The translations under genes and the position numbers were made by a program. Below are positions 1-7,625 of a stretch of 16,827 bases of DNA, piece by piece. This stretch comes from JBFIHZ01 sp041601535 (GTDB lineage: Bacteria > Pseudomonadota > Gammaproteobacteria > Xanthomonadales > SZUA-36). Numbering within the stretch: the first letter of the stretch is position 1; the number at the start of each line of letters is the position of its first letter. The stretch lies in NCBI GenBank assembly GCA_041601535.1, contig JBFIHZ010000051.1, positions 1 through 16,827 of the forward strand, in the 5' to 3' direction. The notes beneath the pieces were generated by a model, which worked only from the letters and a program-made list of their open reading frames with translations, had not been told where the DNA came from and searched no databases.

Positions 1-233
1 GAAGTGGCATCAAATACTATTTTTACCTGGTCCCGTTTGATGTGGGTAAGCAGATCCTGAACGCCGCGATGCGTGGTCTCCAGCCCATGGTCACGGGCTT
101 TGGCCAGGCCGTCGGAGTATTCATCAATGCCTACCATCCACAGCGGATTGACCCACTCACTGCGCAAGGCCTTGATCATGAGATCAGTGCCAATATTTCC
201 AGAACCGATCAGGGCCGCATTCACCATGGGCAT
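1..233 (-). CDS. nbaJ: Acetaldehyde dehydrogenase (acylating), N-terminal part, cut by window edge
   Basis: This enzyme oxidises acetaldehyde to acetyl-CoA with NAD+ and CoA, the last step of meta-cleavage pathways (MhpF/DmpF/NbaJ family), usually in complex with 4-hydroxy-2-oxovalerate aldolase. Only about 77 N-terminal residues are visible. They begin MPMVNAALIGSGNIGTDLMI, which contains the Rossmann dinucleotide-binding glycine motif GSGNIGTDL typical of the family, and continue into a segment with WMVGIDEYSDGLAKARDHG. The ATG at 233 is preferred over the ATG at 227 because a GGAGG (plus-strand 243-247) lies 9 bases upstream. It begins one base after the kynureninase stop, so the two are surely co-transcribed. 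The gene runs off the left edge, and the partner aldolase is expected beyond it. The symbol is by analogy with the Pseudomonas fluorescens KU-7 nba operon; mhpF-like would be equally fair. Confidence 0.9.
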   Translation of the reverse strand, partial: MPMVNAALIGSGNIGTDLMIKALRSEWVNPLWMVGIDEYSDGLAKARDHGLETTHRGVQDLLTHIKRDQVKIVFDAT

Positions 234-234
234 G

Positions 235-1548
235 TCAGAGGGCCTCCAACACGCCGGTGGCACTGTCTGCCACTGGGCGTTGCTGCAAAATTTCGCGTAA
301 CACCTGACCCGCGCGAAAAACATCTTCGAAAGAATTGTATAAAGGCACGGGCGCCATGCGGATGATGTTGGGCTCTCGAAAGTCTGCGAATACTCCGCGC
401 TCCATTAACGAATTGAAAACTGATCGATCGGCTCCAGCCAGCTTAAGCGACAGCTGGCAGCCACGCCTCTGTGGGTCCGCGGGGGTGATAATCTGCAGCT
501 CTGACTGCCCAGCACAAACATCTTTAAGCATGTGTTCCAAAAAACCGGTTAGCTCTATGCTTTTGCGGCGCAAAGCCGGCATGCCGGCTTCAGCGAAGAT
601 TTCCAGCGCAGCTTTTTTCACCGCCATACCGAGTATCGGTTCATTGCTTACCTGCCACCCCTCAGCACCTGGCATGGGTTGGAAGTTATTCTCCATCAGA
701 AAACGCCGTTCCTTGTTATGGCCCCACCAGCCACCAAATCTTTGCAACTCAAAGTTTTCTGCATGCCGTTGGTGGACAAAGATTCCACCCACGTTTCCGG
801 CACTGGAATTCAGGTACTTGTATGAACACCAGGCCGCGAAATCCACACCCCAATCGTGCATTTCGAGCGGCAGGTTTCCGGCCGCGTGAGCCAGATCAAA
901 CCCTGCCAGCGCACCGGCTTCATGCGCTGCGGCGGTGAGTTTTTCCACATCAAAATACTGTCCGGTAAAGTAGTTAACCGCACCGAAGAACACCAGGGCC
1001 AGTTCATCACGGTGCTCCAGCACAGCTGCAAGTATGTCTTCCTCCCGAATCAGGTATTCACCTTCACGCGGCTCGATTTCGATAATGGCTTCGTCCGGGT
1101 CCAACCCATGAAACCGCACCTGGGTTTCCAGCATGTAACGATCAGAAGGAAACATGCGTGACTCACTAATGATCTTGAAACGTTTCTTGTCCGGACGGTA
1201 AAAAGAGACAAACAGCAAGTGCAGATTAACTGTCAGTGAATTCATGCAAACTACTTCCGCTTCCTGAGCCCCGACCAGGCCTGCCACCAGAGGTGTCAAT
1301 GACGTGTGATAGTCGTACCAGGGGTTCCGCGCTTGAAAGTGACCTTCCACTCCCAGCGCAGCCCAGTCATTCATTTCAGCCTGTACCGCATCAACCGCGG
1401 TAACGGGCATCAAGCCCAGTGAATTACCCGCGAAATAGATAACAGGCTCACCGTTATGGCGCGGATGTTTGAACCGGTGGCGGTACTGCGCCAGCGGGTC
1501 GTTGCGGTCTTCTTCCAGTGCATATGCAAGTGAATTTTCAATCATCAT
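235..1548 (-). CDS. kynU: Kynureninase
   Basis: This PLP enzyme cleaves L-kynurenine to anthranilate plus alanine, or 3-hydroxykynurenine to 3-hydroxyanthranilate plus alanine. The protein has 437 residues, close to the usual length. Fold-type I landmarks are visible: YFAGNSLGLMP near residues 38-48, FDLAHAAGN near 217-225 (PLP-ring aspartate D218), and the Schiff-base lysine in CSYKYLNSSAGN at about K244. The start ATG at 1548 overlaps the end of the upstream decarboxylase gene by 11 bases, implying translational coupling; a second ATG follows directly at 1545. The ribosome binding site is weak. Its place inside a meta-cleavage operon suggests the cluster handles tryptophan/kynurenine through 3-hydroxyanthranilate rather than only feeding anthranilate metabolism. 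Whether it prefers kynurenine or 3-hydroxykynurenine cannot be read from the sequence. Confidence 0.95.
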   Translation of the reverse strand: MMIENSLAYALEEDRNDPLAQYRHRFKHPRHNGEPVIYFAGNSLGLMPVTAVDAVQAEMNDWAALGVEGHFQARNPWYDYHTSLTPLVAGLVGAQEAEVVCMNSLTVNLHLLFVSFYRPDKKRFKIISESRMFPSDRYMLETQVRFHGLDPDEAIIEIEPREGEYLIREEDILAAVLEHRDELALVFFGAVNYFTGQYFDVEKLTAAAHEAGALAGFDLAHAAGNLPLEMHDWGVDFAAWCSYKYLNSSAGNVGGIFVHQRHAENFELQRFGGWWGHNKERRFLMENNFQPMPGAEGWQVSNEPILGMAVKKAALEIFAEAGMPALRRKSIELTGFLEHMLKDVCAGQSELQIITPADPQRRGCQLSLKLAGADRSVFNSLMERGVFADFREPNIIRMAPVPLYNSFEDVFRAGQVLREILQQRPVADSATGVLEAL

Positions 1549-2365
1549 GATTTGCAGCCATCACGGTAAAAGCTGTTGAGCCGAGTTGATCCACATCAAG
1601 CCGAATGGTTTGCCCACCCTGCAACGCCACTGCTTCGGTCGCGGCGCCGGCAAGCAGTATCTGGCCGGGCAGCAGACTTTCTCCTGCCTCGCCGAGACAC
1701 CTCGCTGCGGCAACCAAAGAACGGGCCGGATGACCGAGAATGGCTGCGCTGGAACCCAGCGATGCGTCCCGGCCGTTGACCGACATGACCATGCCCAGGT
1801 TGGACACATCCATATCGGGTTTACTCCACGGCCCAATTACAAACCCGGAACTGGAACAGTTATCCGCCACCACATCCTGCAGTGAAAACCTGAAAGCTTC
1901 ATAACGTGAATCGATAATCTCCAGGGCCGGTGCTATCGCCTCCACTGCTGCAAGGGCTTCGAGCAAAGTTACCTTGCCGCTCAGTGGTTTTTTCATCAGG
2001 AAGCAGATTTCTGGCTCAACCCGCGGGTGCACGTAATTCTGCAGAACCAGATCGCCGCCGTCGTCAATCCCCATGGCGTCCGTCAGCCGGCCCCAAATCA
2101 GATCATCCACCCCCATTTGATGCATTTTGGCTTTGCTGGTAAAGCCCATTTTGAAGCCGGTCAAACGCTCGCCACGCATCACGCGTAACGCGATGCTTTG
2201 CCGCTGAATTTCATAGGCATCGGGCAGCGTGACGTGCACCCTTCGGCTCAGTTGTTCGATGGCACAAGCAGTTCGAGCCGCTTCATCGACTAGGAACGCA
2301 AGTTGTTCAAGGCTGGCGTCGCCGTATGGCCCGCACTGGTTGTCGTTCAGGTCGTAAGCGCTCAT
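1538..2365 (-). CDS. nbaG: 4-oxalocrotonate decarboxylase (MhpD/DmpH superfamily)
   Basis: This gene probably encodes the Mg-dependent decarboxylase that turns 4-oxalocrotonate (2-oxohex-3-enedioate) into 2-oxopent-4-enoate. It has 275 residues. The segment GFKMGFTSKAKMHQMGV (about residues 70-86) matches the decarboxylase branch (XylI/DmpH) better than the hydratase branch. Metal-site motifs include HPRVEPEICF (about 113-122), ALEIIDSRYEAFRF (about 147-160) and VADNCSSS. The N-terminus is about 20 residues longer than in its paralogue and has no clear function. It starts inside the last codons of the hydratase gene (ATGA overlap at 2362-2365) and its end overlaps kynU. Decarboxylase and hydratase are homologous and form complexes in other meta-cleavage pathways, so adjacency fits. 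The decarboxylase/hydratase assignment rests on motif similarity recalled from the families, not on an alignment. Confidence 0.82.
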   Translation of the reverse strand: MSAYDLNDNQCGPYGDASLEQLAFLVDEAARTACAIEQLSRRVHVTLPDAYEIQRQSIALRVMRGERLTGFKMGFTSKAKMHQMGVDDLIWGRLTDAMGIDDGGDLVLQNYVHPRVEPEICFLMKKPLSGKVTLLEALAAVEAIAPALEIIDSRYEAFRFSLQDVVADNCSSSGFVIGPWSKPDMDVSNLGMVMSVNGRDASLGSSAAILGHPARSLVAAARCLGEAGESLLPGQILLAGAATEAVALQGGQTIRLDVDQLGSTAFTVMAANHDD

Positions 2366-3147
2366 GCCGCGCCACCGAACCGCGCAGAAACAGTGCCCAG
2401 GTTTCCCACCCGGGCATGAAACACATCCCCCGGGCGTACTTGCACCATGGGCCCCAGAGCGCCACTCAGAATGACGTCGCCTTCTTCTAAAGGTGAATCA
2501 AATTCAAGGAGCTTGCGGGCCAACCACAAGACAGCATTCAGCGGGTTGCCCATGCACGCAGCCCCCACACCTTGCGATACCGGTTCGCTCCGATTTTCCA
2601 TCACCATGCCGCACAAGCGTAAATCCAGACCGTTCAATGACCGTTTTTGGGTGCCGAGAACGTAGAGCGCGCTGGATGCATTGTCCGCAATGGTGTCGGT
2701 AATGGAGATATCCCAGCCTTCGATCCGGCTGTCCACAATTTCCAGCGCCGGCACAACATAGTCGATAGACCGCAGGATATCCGCCATCGTAATGTTGGGA
2801 CCCGTGACCGGCCTGCCCAACACCATCGCCACTTCCGTTTCAATACGTGGGTTTATGAGTTGCCCGGTGTCAATATCCTCATGTTCCGTACGCGCCATAT
2901 CGGTGAACAGGACACCGAAATCAGGTTGGTCGACCCCTAGTTGTTGCTGCACTGCTATGGAGGTCAATCCGATTTTTCTGCCACTAATACTCCTGCCCTG
3001 CTTCAAACCATGCCGAGTATTGATTTGCTGTATTTCGTAGGCTGAAGCAGCATCATTTTCTGCCAGCCGGGACCGGACCGGGGCGATGGCAGAAACTTTT
3101 TTTTGAGCAGAACGCAATTCTGCCGCGATGTTTTCCAGGTCAGTCAT
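2362..3147 (-). CDS. nbaH: 2-oxopent-4-enoate (2-keto-4-pentenoate) hydratase
   Basis: This enzyme hydrates 2-oxopent-4-enoate (2-hydroxypenta-2,4-dienoate) to 4-hydroxy-2-oxovalerate, a step of the lower meta-cleavage pathway. It has 261 residues, normal for the MhpD/DmpE/XylJ family. Diagnostic segments are SGRKIGLTSIAVQQQLGVDQ followed by PDFGVLFTDM, INPRIETEVAMVLGRPVTGP with the metal-binding glutamates, and VVPALEIVDSRIEGWDISITD followed by TIADNASSALYVLG. The start ATG at 3147 lies 36 bases after the ACMS decarboxylase stop, and its stop overlaps the start of the next gene by 4 bases. It is paralogous to the downstream 4-oxalocrotonate decarboxylase, and the pair likely acts as one complex that channels the unstable dienol. 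Confidence 0.88.
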   Translation of the reverse strand: MTDLENIAAELRSAQKKVSAIAPVRSRLAENDAASAYEIQQINTRHGLKQGRSISGRKIGLTSIAVQQQLGVDQPDFGVLFTDMARTEHEDIDTGQLINPRIETEVAMVLGRPVTGPNITMADILRSIDYVVPALEIVDSRIEGWDISITDTIADNASSALYVLGTQKRSLNGLDLRLCGMVMENRSEPVSQGVGAACMGNPLNAVLWLARKLLEFDSPLEEGDVILSGALGPMVQVRPGDVFHARVGNLGTVSARFGGAA

Positions 3148-3183
3148 TGAGAGTTTATTAGCCTTCAGAGTGGATAATTAAAA

Positions 3184-4176
3184 TTAAATTTCAAAGAACT
3201 CAGCAGCATTTTCACCAAGAATTCTGGCCTTGCCGTGGTCATTGATCACTGCCGTGTCGCGCACCAGCTGCCCCATTTTCTGTTCCCCTAACGGGAATGG
3301 GTAATCGGTGCCGAACATCACCCGTTCCACGCCCATCTTGGCGACCAACAAACGTAAGGCGTCATCATCAAACACCGCACTGTCGAGGTAGAAACGATCA
3401 AGGTAATGGCTGGGCGGATGCTCGGATTTACCCCGGGCAATGTCGCGGTGGAGCCAAGCATTGTCCAGGCGCCCCAGAAGAAACACAAAACTTCCGCCAC
3501 CGTGGGCGAAGCAAATACGCAGTTGCGGCGGCAAGCGATCAAACGCTCCACCCAGTATCATCGACACAATGGACAACTGGGTTTCTGCAGGCATGCCCAC
3601 CGTCCACCCCATCATGTAGCGTGAGGTTCGGTCACCACCCAACATATCCCAGGGATGGACGAAAACCGCTATATTTTCCATGGCGCAATGCAGCAGAAAA
3701 CTGATCAGGCCCTCGTCATCGAGGTTCTTGTCGCCAACGTGGTTACCGATTTGCACACCCACGTGCCCATTTGCCCTGGCACGGCTGACTTCCTTGCAAG
3801 CCATATCAATATCCTGCAAGGGAACCTGGGCCAGGGCGTGCAGGCGACCATGTCCCCCCGCACAGATCTCCAGCGCCTGGTCATTGAAGGTCTGCGCGCA
3901 ATACAAGGCCTGATCCGCAGGGCGCTCATAGGCAAACAATACCGGCGTGGCGCTGATAATTTGCTGGTCTATTCCATGGCGGTCCATTTCCTGTAACCGA
4001 ATGTCAGCGTCCCAGCAGGCTGCATATACCGGGCGATACTCGCGCTCACCCTTCATCAGCATGGCCTTGCCATCTCCCAGCTGTTTCATCCATGGCCAAT
4101 CACCCGTTCCGAAACGAGCAGCAAAGTCTTCCCAGCTGGCGGGTAAAAAGTGAGAATGGATATCTACGGTTTTCAT
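3184..4176 (-). CDS. nbaD: 2-amino-3-carboxymuconate-6-semialdehyde decarboxylase (ACMSD)
   Basis: ACMSD is a zinc amidohydrolase-superfamily enzyme that decarboxylates ACMS, the ring-cleavage product of 3-hydroxyanthranilate, to 2-aminomuconate-6-semialdehyde. From ATG 4176 the protein is 330 residues and opens MKTVDIHSHF, matching the family start. The five metal/acid positions are present: H7 and H9 (HSH), H174 (FVHPWDM), H225 (CFAHGGGSF) and D291 (GTDYPFPLGE). WTVGMPAETQ (about 191-200) is also characteristic. The frame stays open upstream to 4263, but that extension has no family counterpart and would cover the promoter region, so the internal ATG is chosen. There is no convincing ribosome binding site before it; a TATAAT hexamer lies only 9 bases upstream, so the message may be leaderless. 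It is the first gene of the leftward operon and is divergent from the aldehyde dehydrogenase that uses its product. Confidence 0.94.
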   Translation of the reverse strand: MKTVDIHSHFLPASWEDFAARFGTGDWPWMKQLGDGKAMLMKGEREYRPVYAACWDADIRLQEMDRHGIDQQIISATPVLFAYERPADQALYCAQTFNDQALEICAGGHGRLHALAQVPLQDIDMACKEVSRARANGHVGVQIGNHVGDKNLDDEGLISFLLHCAMENIAVFVHPWDMLGGDRTSRYMMGWTVGMPAETQLSIVSMILGGAFDRLPPQLRICFAHGGGSFVFLLGRLDNAWLHRDIARGKSEHPPSHYLDRFYLDSAVFDDDALRLLVAKMGVERVMFGTDYPFPLGEQKMGQLVRDTAVINDHGKARILGENAAEFFEI

Positions 4177-4280
4177 AATGTATTCATTATACATATTCTG
4201 CATCCAATCAGCTATAGTATGTATACAAGATTCATTATTTTTCTCGCCAGGGAGACCCGGCAAGCTGAGGAGACGGGGTT
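4177..4280. promoter_or_regulatory. Divergent promoter/operator region of the catabolic cluster
   Basis: This 104-base AT-rich stretch separates two divergent gene sets. On the minus strand TATAAT (4191-4186) is a candidate -10 box. On the plus strand TATAGT (4213-4218) is another. Each coincides with or abuts an inverted repeat: ATGTAT-N5-ATACAT at 4178-4194 and TGTATACA at 4220-4227. Neither candidate promoter has a good -35 box, which fits activator control or simply weak promoters. A transcription-factor operator is inferred. No regulator gene is in the window, so its family is unknown. Confidence 0.5.
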
Positions 4281-5729
4281 TTGCTACTGAAAAATTACGT
4301 TGCCGGCCAATTTGTTTGGGGCGATAAGACCTTTGATAACATCAATCCGGTGGATGGCAACCTGGTGTGCCAGGTGTCAGAAGCAAGTGAAAGTGTGGTT
4401 GATGATGCGGTTTGCGCTGCACGGAAAGCCCTTCACGGGCCATGGTCCCGCTTGCCGGTGACGCAGCGATGCGATCTGCTGCATGCGGTGGCCGATGGTA
4501 TTGAGTCGCGTTTCGATGAATTCGTAGATGCCGAAATCGCCGATACCGGTAAACCGTTGTCGCAAGCCAGAAACCTGGATATTCCGCGTGGTGCTGCCAA
4601 TTTCCGGTTCTTCGCCGACCTGGCGCGCACTACGGGCGGGCAGTGCTTTCACACCGAAAATGCCGATGGTGGAGCATTGAACTACACCATCAATAAGCCT
4701 TTGGGCGTAATTGGTGTTATTTCACCGTGGAACTTGCCAATGCTGTTGCTGACCTGGAAACTCGCACCGGCCCTGGCTACCGGCAACACGGTGGTGGCCA
4801 AACCGTCAGAAGAAACTCCCTCCACGGCAAGTTTGCTGGCAGAAGTATTTGATGCCGCCGGCCTGCCCGCCGGCGTATTCAACCTGGTACACGGTTTCGG
4901 ACCGGGCTCGGCGGGTGAGTTCCTGACCCGCCATCCGGGGGTTGATGCCATAACGTTTACCGGTGAATCGTCCACCGGCAGCGCCATCATGAAGGCCGTC
5001 GCCGACCGGGTAAAACCCATCTCCTTTGAACTGGGCGGAAAAAACGCGGCCATAGTATTCGCCGATGCGGACTTTGATGCTGCCGTGGCCGGTACCGCAC
5101 GTTCCAGCTTTACCAATTGCGGGCAAGTATGCCTGTGCACCGAGCGGGTTTACGTGCAGCGCGAAATATTTGATGACTTTGTAACCGCATTGAAAATCAA
5201 GGCGGAAAACATTGTGATGGGATTTCCACATGATCCTGCCACCGAAATCGGACCGCTGGTATCACACGCACACCGGCAAAAGGTTCTGGAATATTACACA
5301 CTGGCGCGGCAGGAAGGTGCCAATGTTGTTTGCGGCGGCGGAACACCGGAATTTGGAGATGCGCGAGACCAGGGAGCATGGGTTCAGCCCACCATATTGA
5401 CCGGCCTGGCCGAAAAATCACGCTGCGTGAAGGAAGAAATATTTGGCCCGGTTTGCCACGTTTCCCCATTTGACACGGAAGAACAGGCAATTGCGCTGGC
5501 GAATGACAGTGAATACGGTCTGGCAAGCGCTGTCTGGACCAGCAATCTGCAGCGTGCCCACAGGGTGGCAGAACAGATTGAAGCCGGTATTGTCTGGGTG
5601 AACACCTGGTATCTGCGCGATCTTCGCACACCATTTGGCGGTGTAAAATTGTCCGGTATCGGCCGGGAAGGCGGACTGCACTCTCTCGGTTTTTACTCGG
5701 AGCCCACCAATATCTGCATTAAGTTATAG
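4281..5729 (+). CDS. nbaE: 2-aminomuconate-6-semialdehyde dehydrogenase (aldehyde dehydrogenase family)
   Basis: This NAD-dependent dehydrogenase probably oxidises 2-aminomuconate-6-semialdehyde, the ACMSD product, to 2-aminomuconate. It has 482 residues, typical for the family (AmnC/NbaE; also 2-hydroxymuconate semialdehyde dehydrogenase). Visible landmarks are SPWNLPMLLLTWK (catalytic-site N151), the FTGESSTGS nucleotide loop (about 226-234), ELGGKN with general base E250, nucleophile C284 in NCGQVC, and EIFGPV near the C-terminus. The start is a TTG at 4281: an in-frame TGA lies just upstream at 4266-4268, no ATG fits, and GAGGAG at 4267-4272 is spaced 8 bases. Substrate assignment rests on being flanked by ACMSD and 2-aminomuconate deaminase; hydroxymuconate semialdehyde would be the alternative substrate. 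Confidence 0.9.
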   Translation: MLLKNYVAGQFVWGDKTFDNINPVDGNLVCQVSEASESVVDDAVCAARKALHGPWSRLPVTQRCDLLHAVADGIESRFDEFVDAEIADTGKPLSQARNLDIPRGAANFRFFADLARTTGGQCFHTENADGGALNYTINKPLGVIGVISPWNLPMLLLTWKLAPALATGNTVVAKPSEETPSTASLLAEVFDAAGLPAGVFNLVHGFGPGSAGEFLTRHPGVDAITFTGESSTGSAIMKAVADRVKPISFELGGKNAAIVFADADFDAAVAGTARSSFTNCGQVCLCTERVYVQREIFDDFVTALKIKAENIVMGFPHDPATEIGPLVSHAHRQKVLEYYTLARQEGANVVCGGGTPEFGDARDQGAWVQPTILTGLAEKSRCVKEEIFGPVCHVSPFDTEEQAIALANDSEYGLASAVWTSNLQRAHRVAEQIEAGIVWVNTWYLRDLRTPFGGVKLSGIGREGGLHSLGFYSEPTNICIKL

Positions 5730-5769
5730 CAGTCAAATGCCTATTTTTGAGACCCTGAGAGACATCGAA

Positions 5770-6180
5770 ATGACCAGCAAAACAGTTCCCGGCAAGGCCA
5801 CCCCTCGCGGCGCCTTCCCTCATATCAAAAGGGCGGGGGATTTCCTGTACGTTTCCGGCACCAGTTCACGCAGGCCGGATAACAGTTTCGCTGGTGTGGA
5901 GGTGGATGATCTAGGCACCACCCGACTGGATATCAAGGCGCAGACGCGCGCGGTGATCGAGAATATCCGGGACATACTGGCCAGTTGCGGCGCACCGCTG
6001 AGTAGCGTGGTTGATGTGACCAGTTTTCTTGTCAATATGAATGACTTTGGTGGTTACAACGAAGTCTACGCGGGCTACTTCGATGCTGATGGCCCAACGC
6101 GTACCACTGTGGCGGTGCATCAGTTGCCACATCCACACTTGCTGATAGAAATTAAAGTGGTGGCCTATTTTCCCGAATGA
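5770..6180 (+). CDS. nbaF: 2-aminomuconate deaminase (RidA/YjgF family)
   Basis: This protein likely hydrolyses 2-aminomuconate to 4-oxalocrotonate and ammonia, which the leftward operon's decarboxylase then consumes. From the ATG at 5770 it has 136 residues, normal for a RidA fold. The conserved block GPTRTTVAVHQLPHPHLLIE near the C-terminus holds the RidA arginine, and GKATPRGAFPHIKRAGDFLY followed by VSGTSSRRPDN near the N-terminus resembles the NbaF/AmnD subgroup rather than generic RidA. An earlier in-frame ATG at 5737 gives 147 residues but lacks a ribosome binding site; a GAGAGA about 7 bases before 5770 favours the shorter form. It lies 40 bases after the dehydrogenase and is the last gene of the rightward operon. 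Confidence 0.88.
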   Translation: MTSKTVPGKATPRGAFPHIKRAGDFLYVSGTSSRRPDNSFAGVEVDDLGTTRLDIKAQTRAVIENIRDILASCGAPLSSVVDVTSFLVNMNDFGGYNEVYAGYFDADGPTRTTVAVHQLPHPHLLIEIKVVAYFPE

Positions 6181-6283
6181 ACCGCTCGCCCATTAAACCC
6201 CTGCCGTTGCCACGCATATGCCGGCCAACAGCACAGCGCAAGACCCGAACAGCCGCCATGAAACCAGAGCTGCACAAACACAT
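6181..6283. other. Convergent intergenic spacer
   Basis: About 100 bases lie between the ends of the rightward catabolic operon and the leftward thiamine operon. No hairpin with a T-tract is visible on either strand, so no intrinsic terminator is called. Nothing else is recognisable in it. Confidence 0.4.
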
Positions 6284-7045
6284 TTAGCGAACGCGCAACT
6301 TCCAAAGCTGCAGGAGGAGCTGGTAAAAGTCAGCCATCAGCCGTAATCGCTGACGATCTTCCGCACGCAAACCACGCTGCAAATAGCACTGCAGAAAATG
6401 GTCGCGCAGCGGCTTTTGCAGACTGTGATGTTGCACCACAACGGCCAGGTCGAACCAGGCGTCACCGGCAGCGGCGTATTCCCAGTCGATCAACATCAGG
6501 CGGTTGGATTCGAGGATATTGGAATGCACCGGGTCGTTGTGACACAGGCAATCGGGCTGCCGCGTCCCTTGCAATTCTTGCCACAGTTGCCCGGCGTGCT
6601 GGCTCAAGCGCTGCGCTTCGGCCCCGCCCAGTTGCCGCGCATAGCGGGAGGCGGCTGCGGCCGGGTCAAACTGTTTTGCCGGCGCAGGCAATCGGTGCAC
6701 CTGCCTGAACACCCCCGCCAGGCGCTCAAGATTCGCCTTGTCGTGCAACTGGTCTACAGACCACGTGGCACCACTCTGGAAATGCCGCAGGTACAGGCCG
6801 CGCTCCAGATCAAACCATACTGGTGCCGGAGCCAGACCGGCCGCAGCCACCATGTCGCAGACCTGCTTCTCGGTAGCGCGGTCCAGCCCCAGTTCGGTAG
6901 TCGCAGGCTTGTCCAGACGCAATACGAAGTCTTCACCGCCGCGGCGCACCCGATAGCTGCTGTTGCTGGGCCCATCGGACAGTGGTTCGATAATGCGCGC
7001 AGTGGAAAAGCCGGTAATCGAACGCAACGCCTCCCCGGCGTTCAT
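6284..7045 (-). CDS. Thiamine kinase-like phosphotransferase (APH/choline kinase family)
   Basis: This is a small-molecule kinase of the aminoglycoside/choline phosphotransferase fold, 253 residues. The catalytic Brenner-type motif reads CHNDPVHSN (H169, D171, N176) and the metal-binding aspartate is in LIDWEYAAAGDAWFDLA (D187). The ATP-binding N-lobe includes SNSSYRV and EDFVLRLDKP. It is the last gene of a TPP-riboswitch operon and overlaps the end of the permease gene by 4 bases (ATGA), so the substrate is most likely thiamine imported by that permease, giving thiamine monophosphate as ThiK does in Escherichia coli. That assignment comes from context: the fold alone would equally allow choline, ethanolamine or homoserine-type substrates. 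Confidence 0.78.
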   Translation of the reverse strand: MNAGEALRSITGFSTARIIEPLSDGPSNSSYRVRRGGEDFVLRLDKPATTELGLDRATEKQVCDMVAAAGLAPAPVWFDLERGLYLRHFQSGATWSVDQLHDKANLERLAGVFRQVHRLPAPAKQFDPAAAASRYARQLGGAEAQRLSQHAGQLWQELQGTRQPDCLCHNDPVHSNILESNRLMLIDWEYAAAGDAWFDLAVVVQHHSLQKPLRDHFLQCYLQRGLRAEDRQRLRLMADFYQLLLQLWKLRVR

Positions 7046-7608
7046 GCCGTGGATTCGGACATGCTGTTGCGCCAGGCGCGGTAGCCAATGATGATCATAA
7101 CCAGGTACACAACAAACAACAGCGCAGTCAGGAACAGCCCCCGGCTGGTGTACAAACCGACCGACACCGCGTCGATAACAAACCAGTACAGCCAGTTTTC
7201 GAGAATTTTACGCGCCACCATAAAGGTAGCGACAATGGCGCCCCAGGTAGTGAAGGAATCCAGGTGCGGCAGGGCCGCGTCGCTGTAGCGGCTGAGTAAC
7301 TCGCCACTGACAAATACCAGCAACACAACCGTGGTGAGTGCCAGCGCATGGTAACGCAGCGGCCAGGTGCTGACCTGCAGGTCACCGTTGTCACGGGAGT
7401 TACTGCGCCACTGATTCCAGCCATAAGCCGCCATGGCCAGGTAGAACAGCTGCAGGGCCGACTCCATGTAGAGATTGGCCTCGTACATGATGAACAGGTA
7501 AATCAGCGTGCTGATGGCCGCGGCCGCCCAGCACCAGATGTTCTGCCGGATGGCCAGCACCAGGTAGGTGATGGCCAGGATGACAGCGGTGGCTTCCCAG
7601 ATAAACAT
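7042..7608 (-). CDS. pnuT: PnuC-family vitamin permease, probably thiamine (PnuT)
   Basis: This inner-membrane permease of 188 residues has six to seven hydrophobic segments, as expected for the PnuC family of facilitators, which import a vitamin that is then trapped by phosphorylation. The C-terminal signature ENWLYWFVIDAVSVGLYTSR followed by GLFLTALLFVVYLVM is clearly PnuC-like, and the central SALQLFYLAMAAYGWNQW holds the family tryptophans and glutamine of the substrate pocket. PnuC proteins carry nicotinamide riboside, PnuX riboflavin and PnuT thiamine. Here a TPP riboswitch and thiamine-type neighbours point to thiamine. It starts 17 bases after the small thiamine-binding protein gene and overlaps the kinase, which would supply the metabolic trapping. 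Confidence 0.87.
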   Translation of the reverse strand: MFIWEATAVILAITYLVLAIRQNIWCWAAAAISTLIYLFIMYEANLYMESALQLFYLAMAAYGWNQWRSNSRDNGDLQVSTWPLRYHALALTTVVLLVFVSGELLSRYSDAALPHLDSFTTWGAIVATFMVARKILENWLYWFVIDAVSVGLYTSRGLFLTALLFVVYLVMIIIGYRAWRNSMSESTA

Positions 7609-7625
7609 GTCCGGCTACTATAGCT

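Noticed and set aside
4177..4263. N-terminal extension of ACMSD by 29 residues
   Set aside because: The extension covers the divergent promoter region, has no family counterpart, and the internal ATG gives the standard MKTVDIHSH start.
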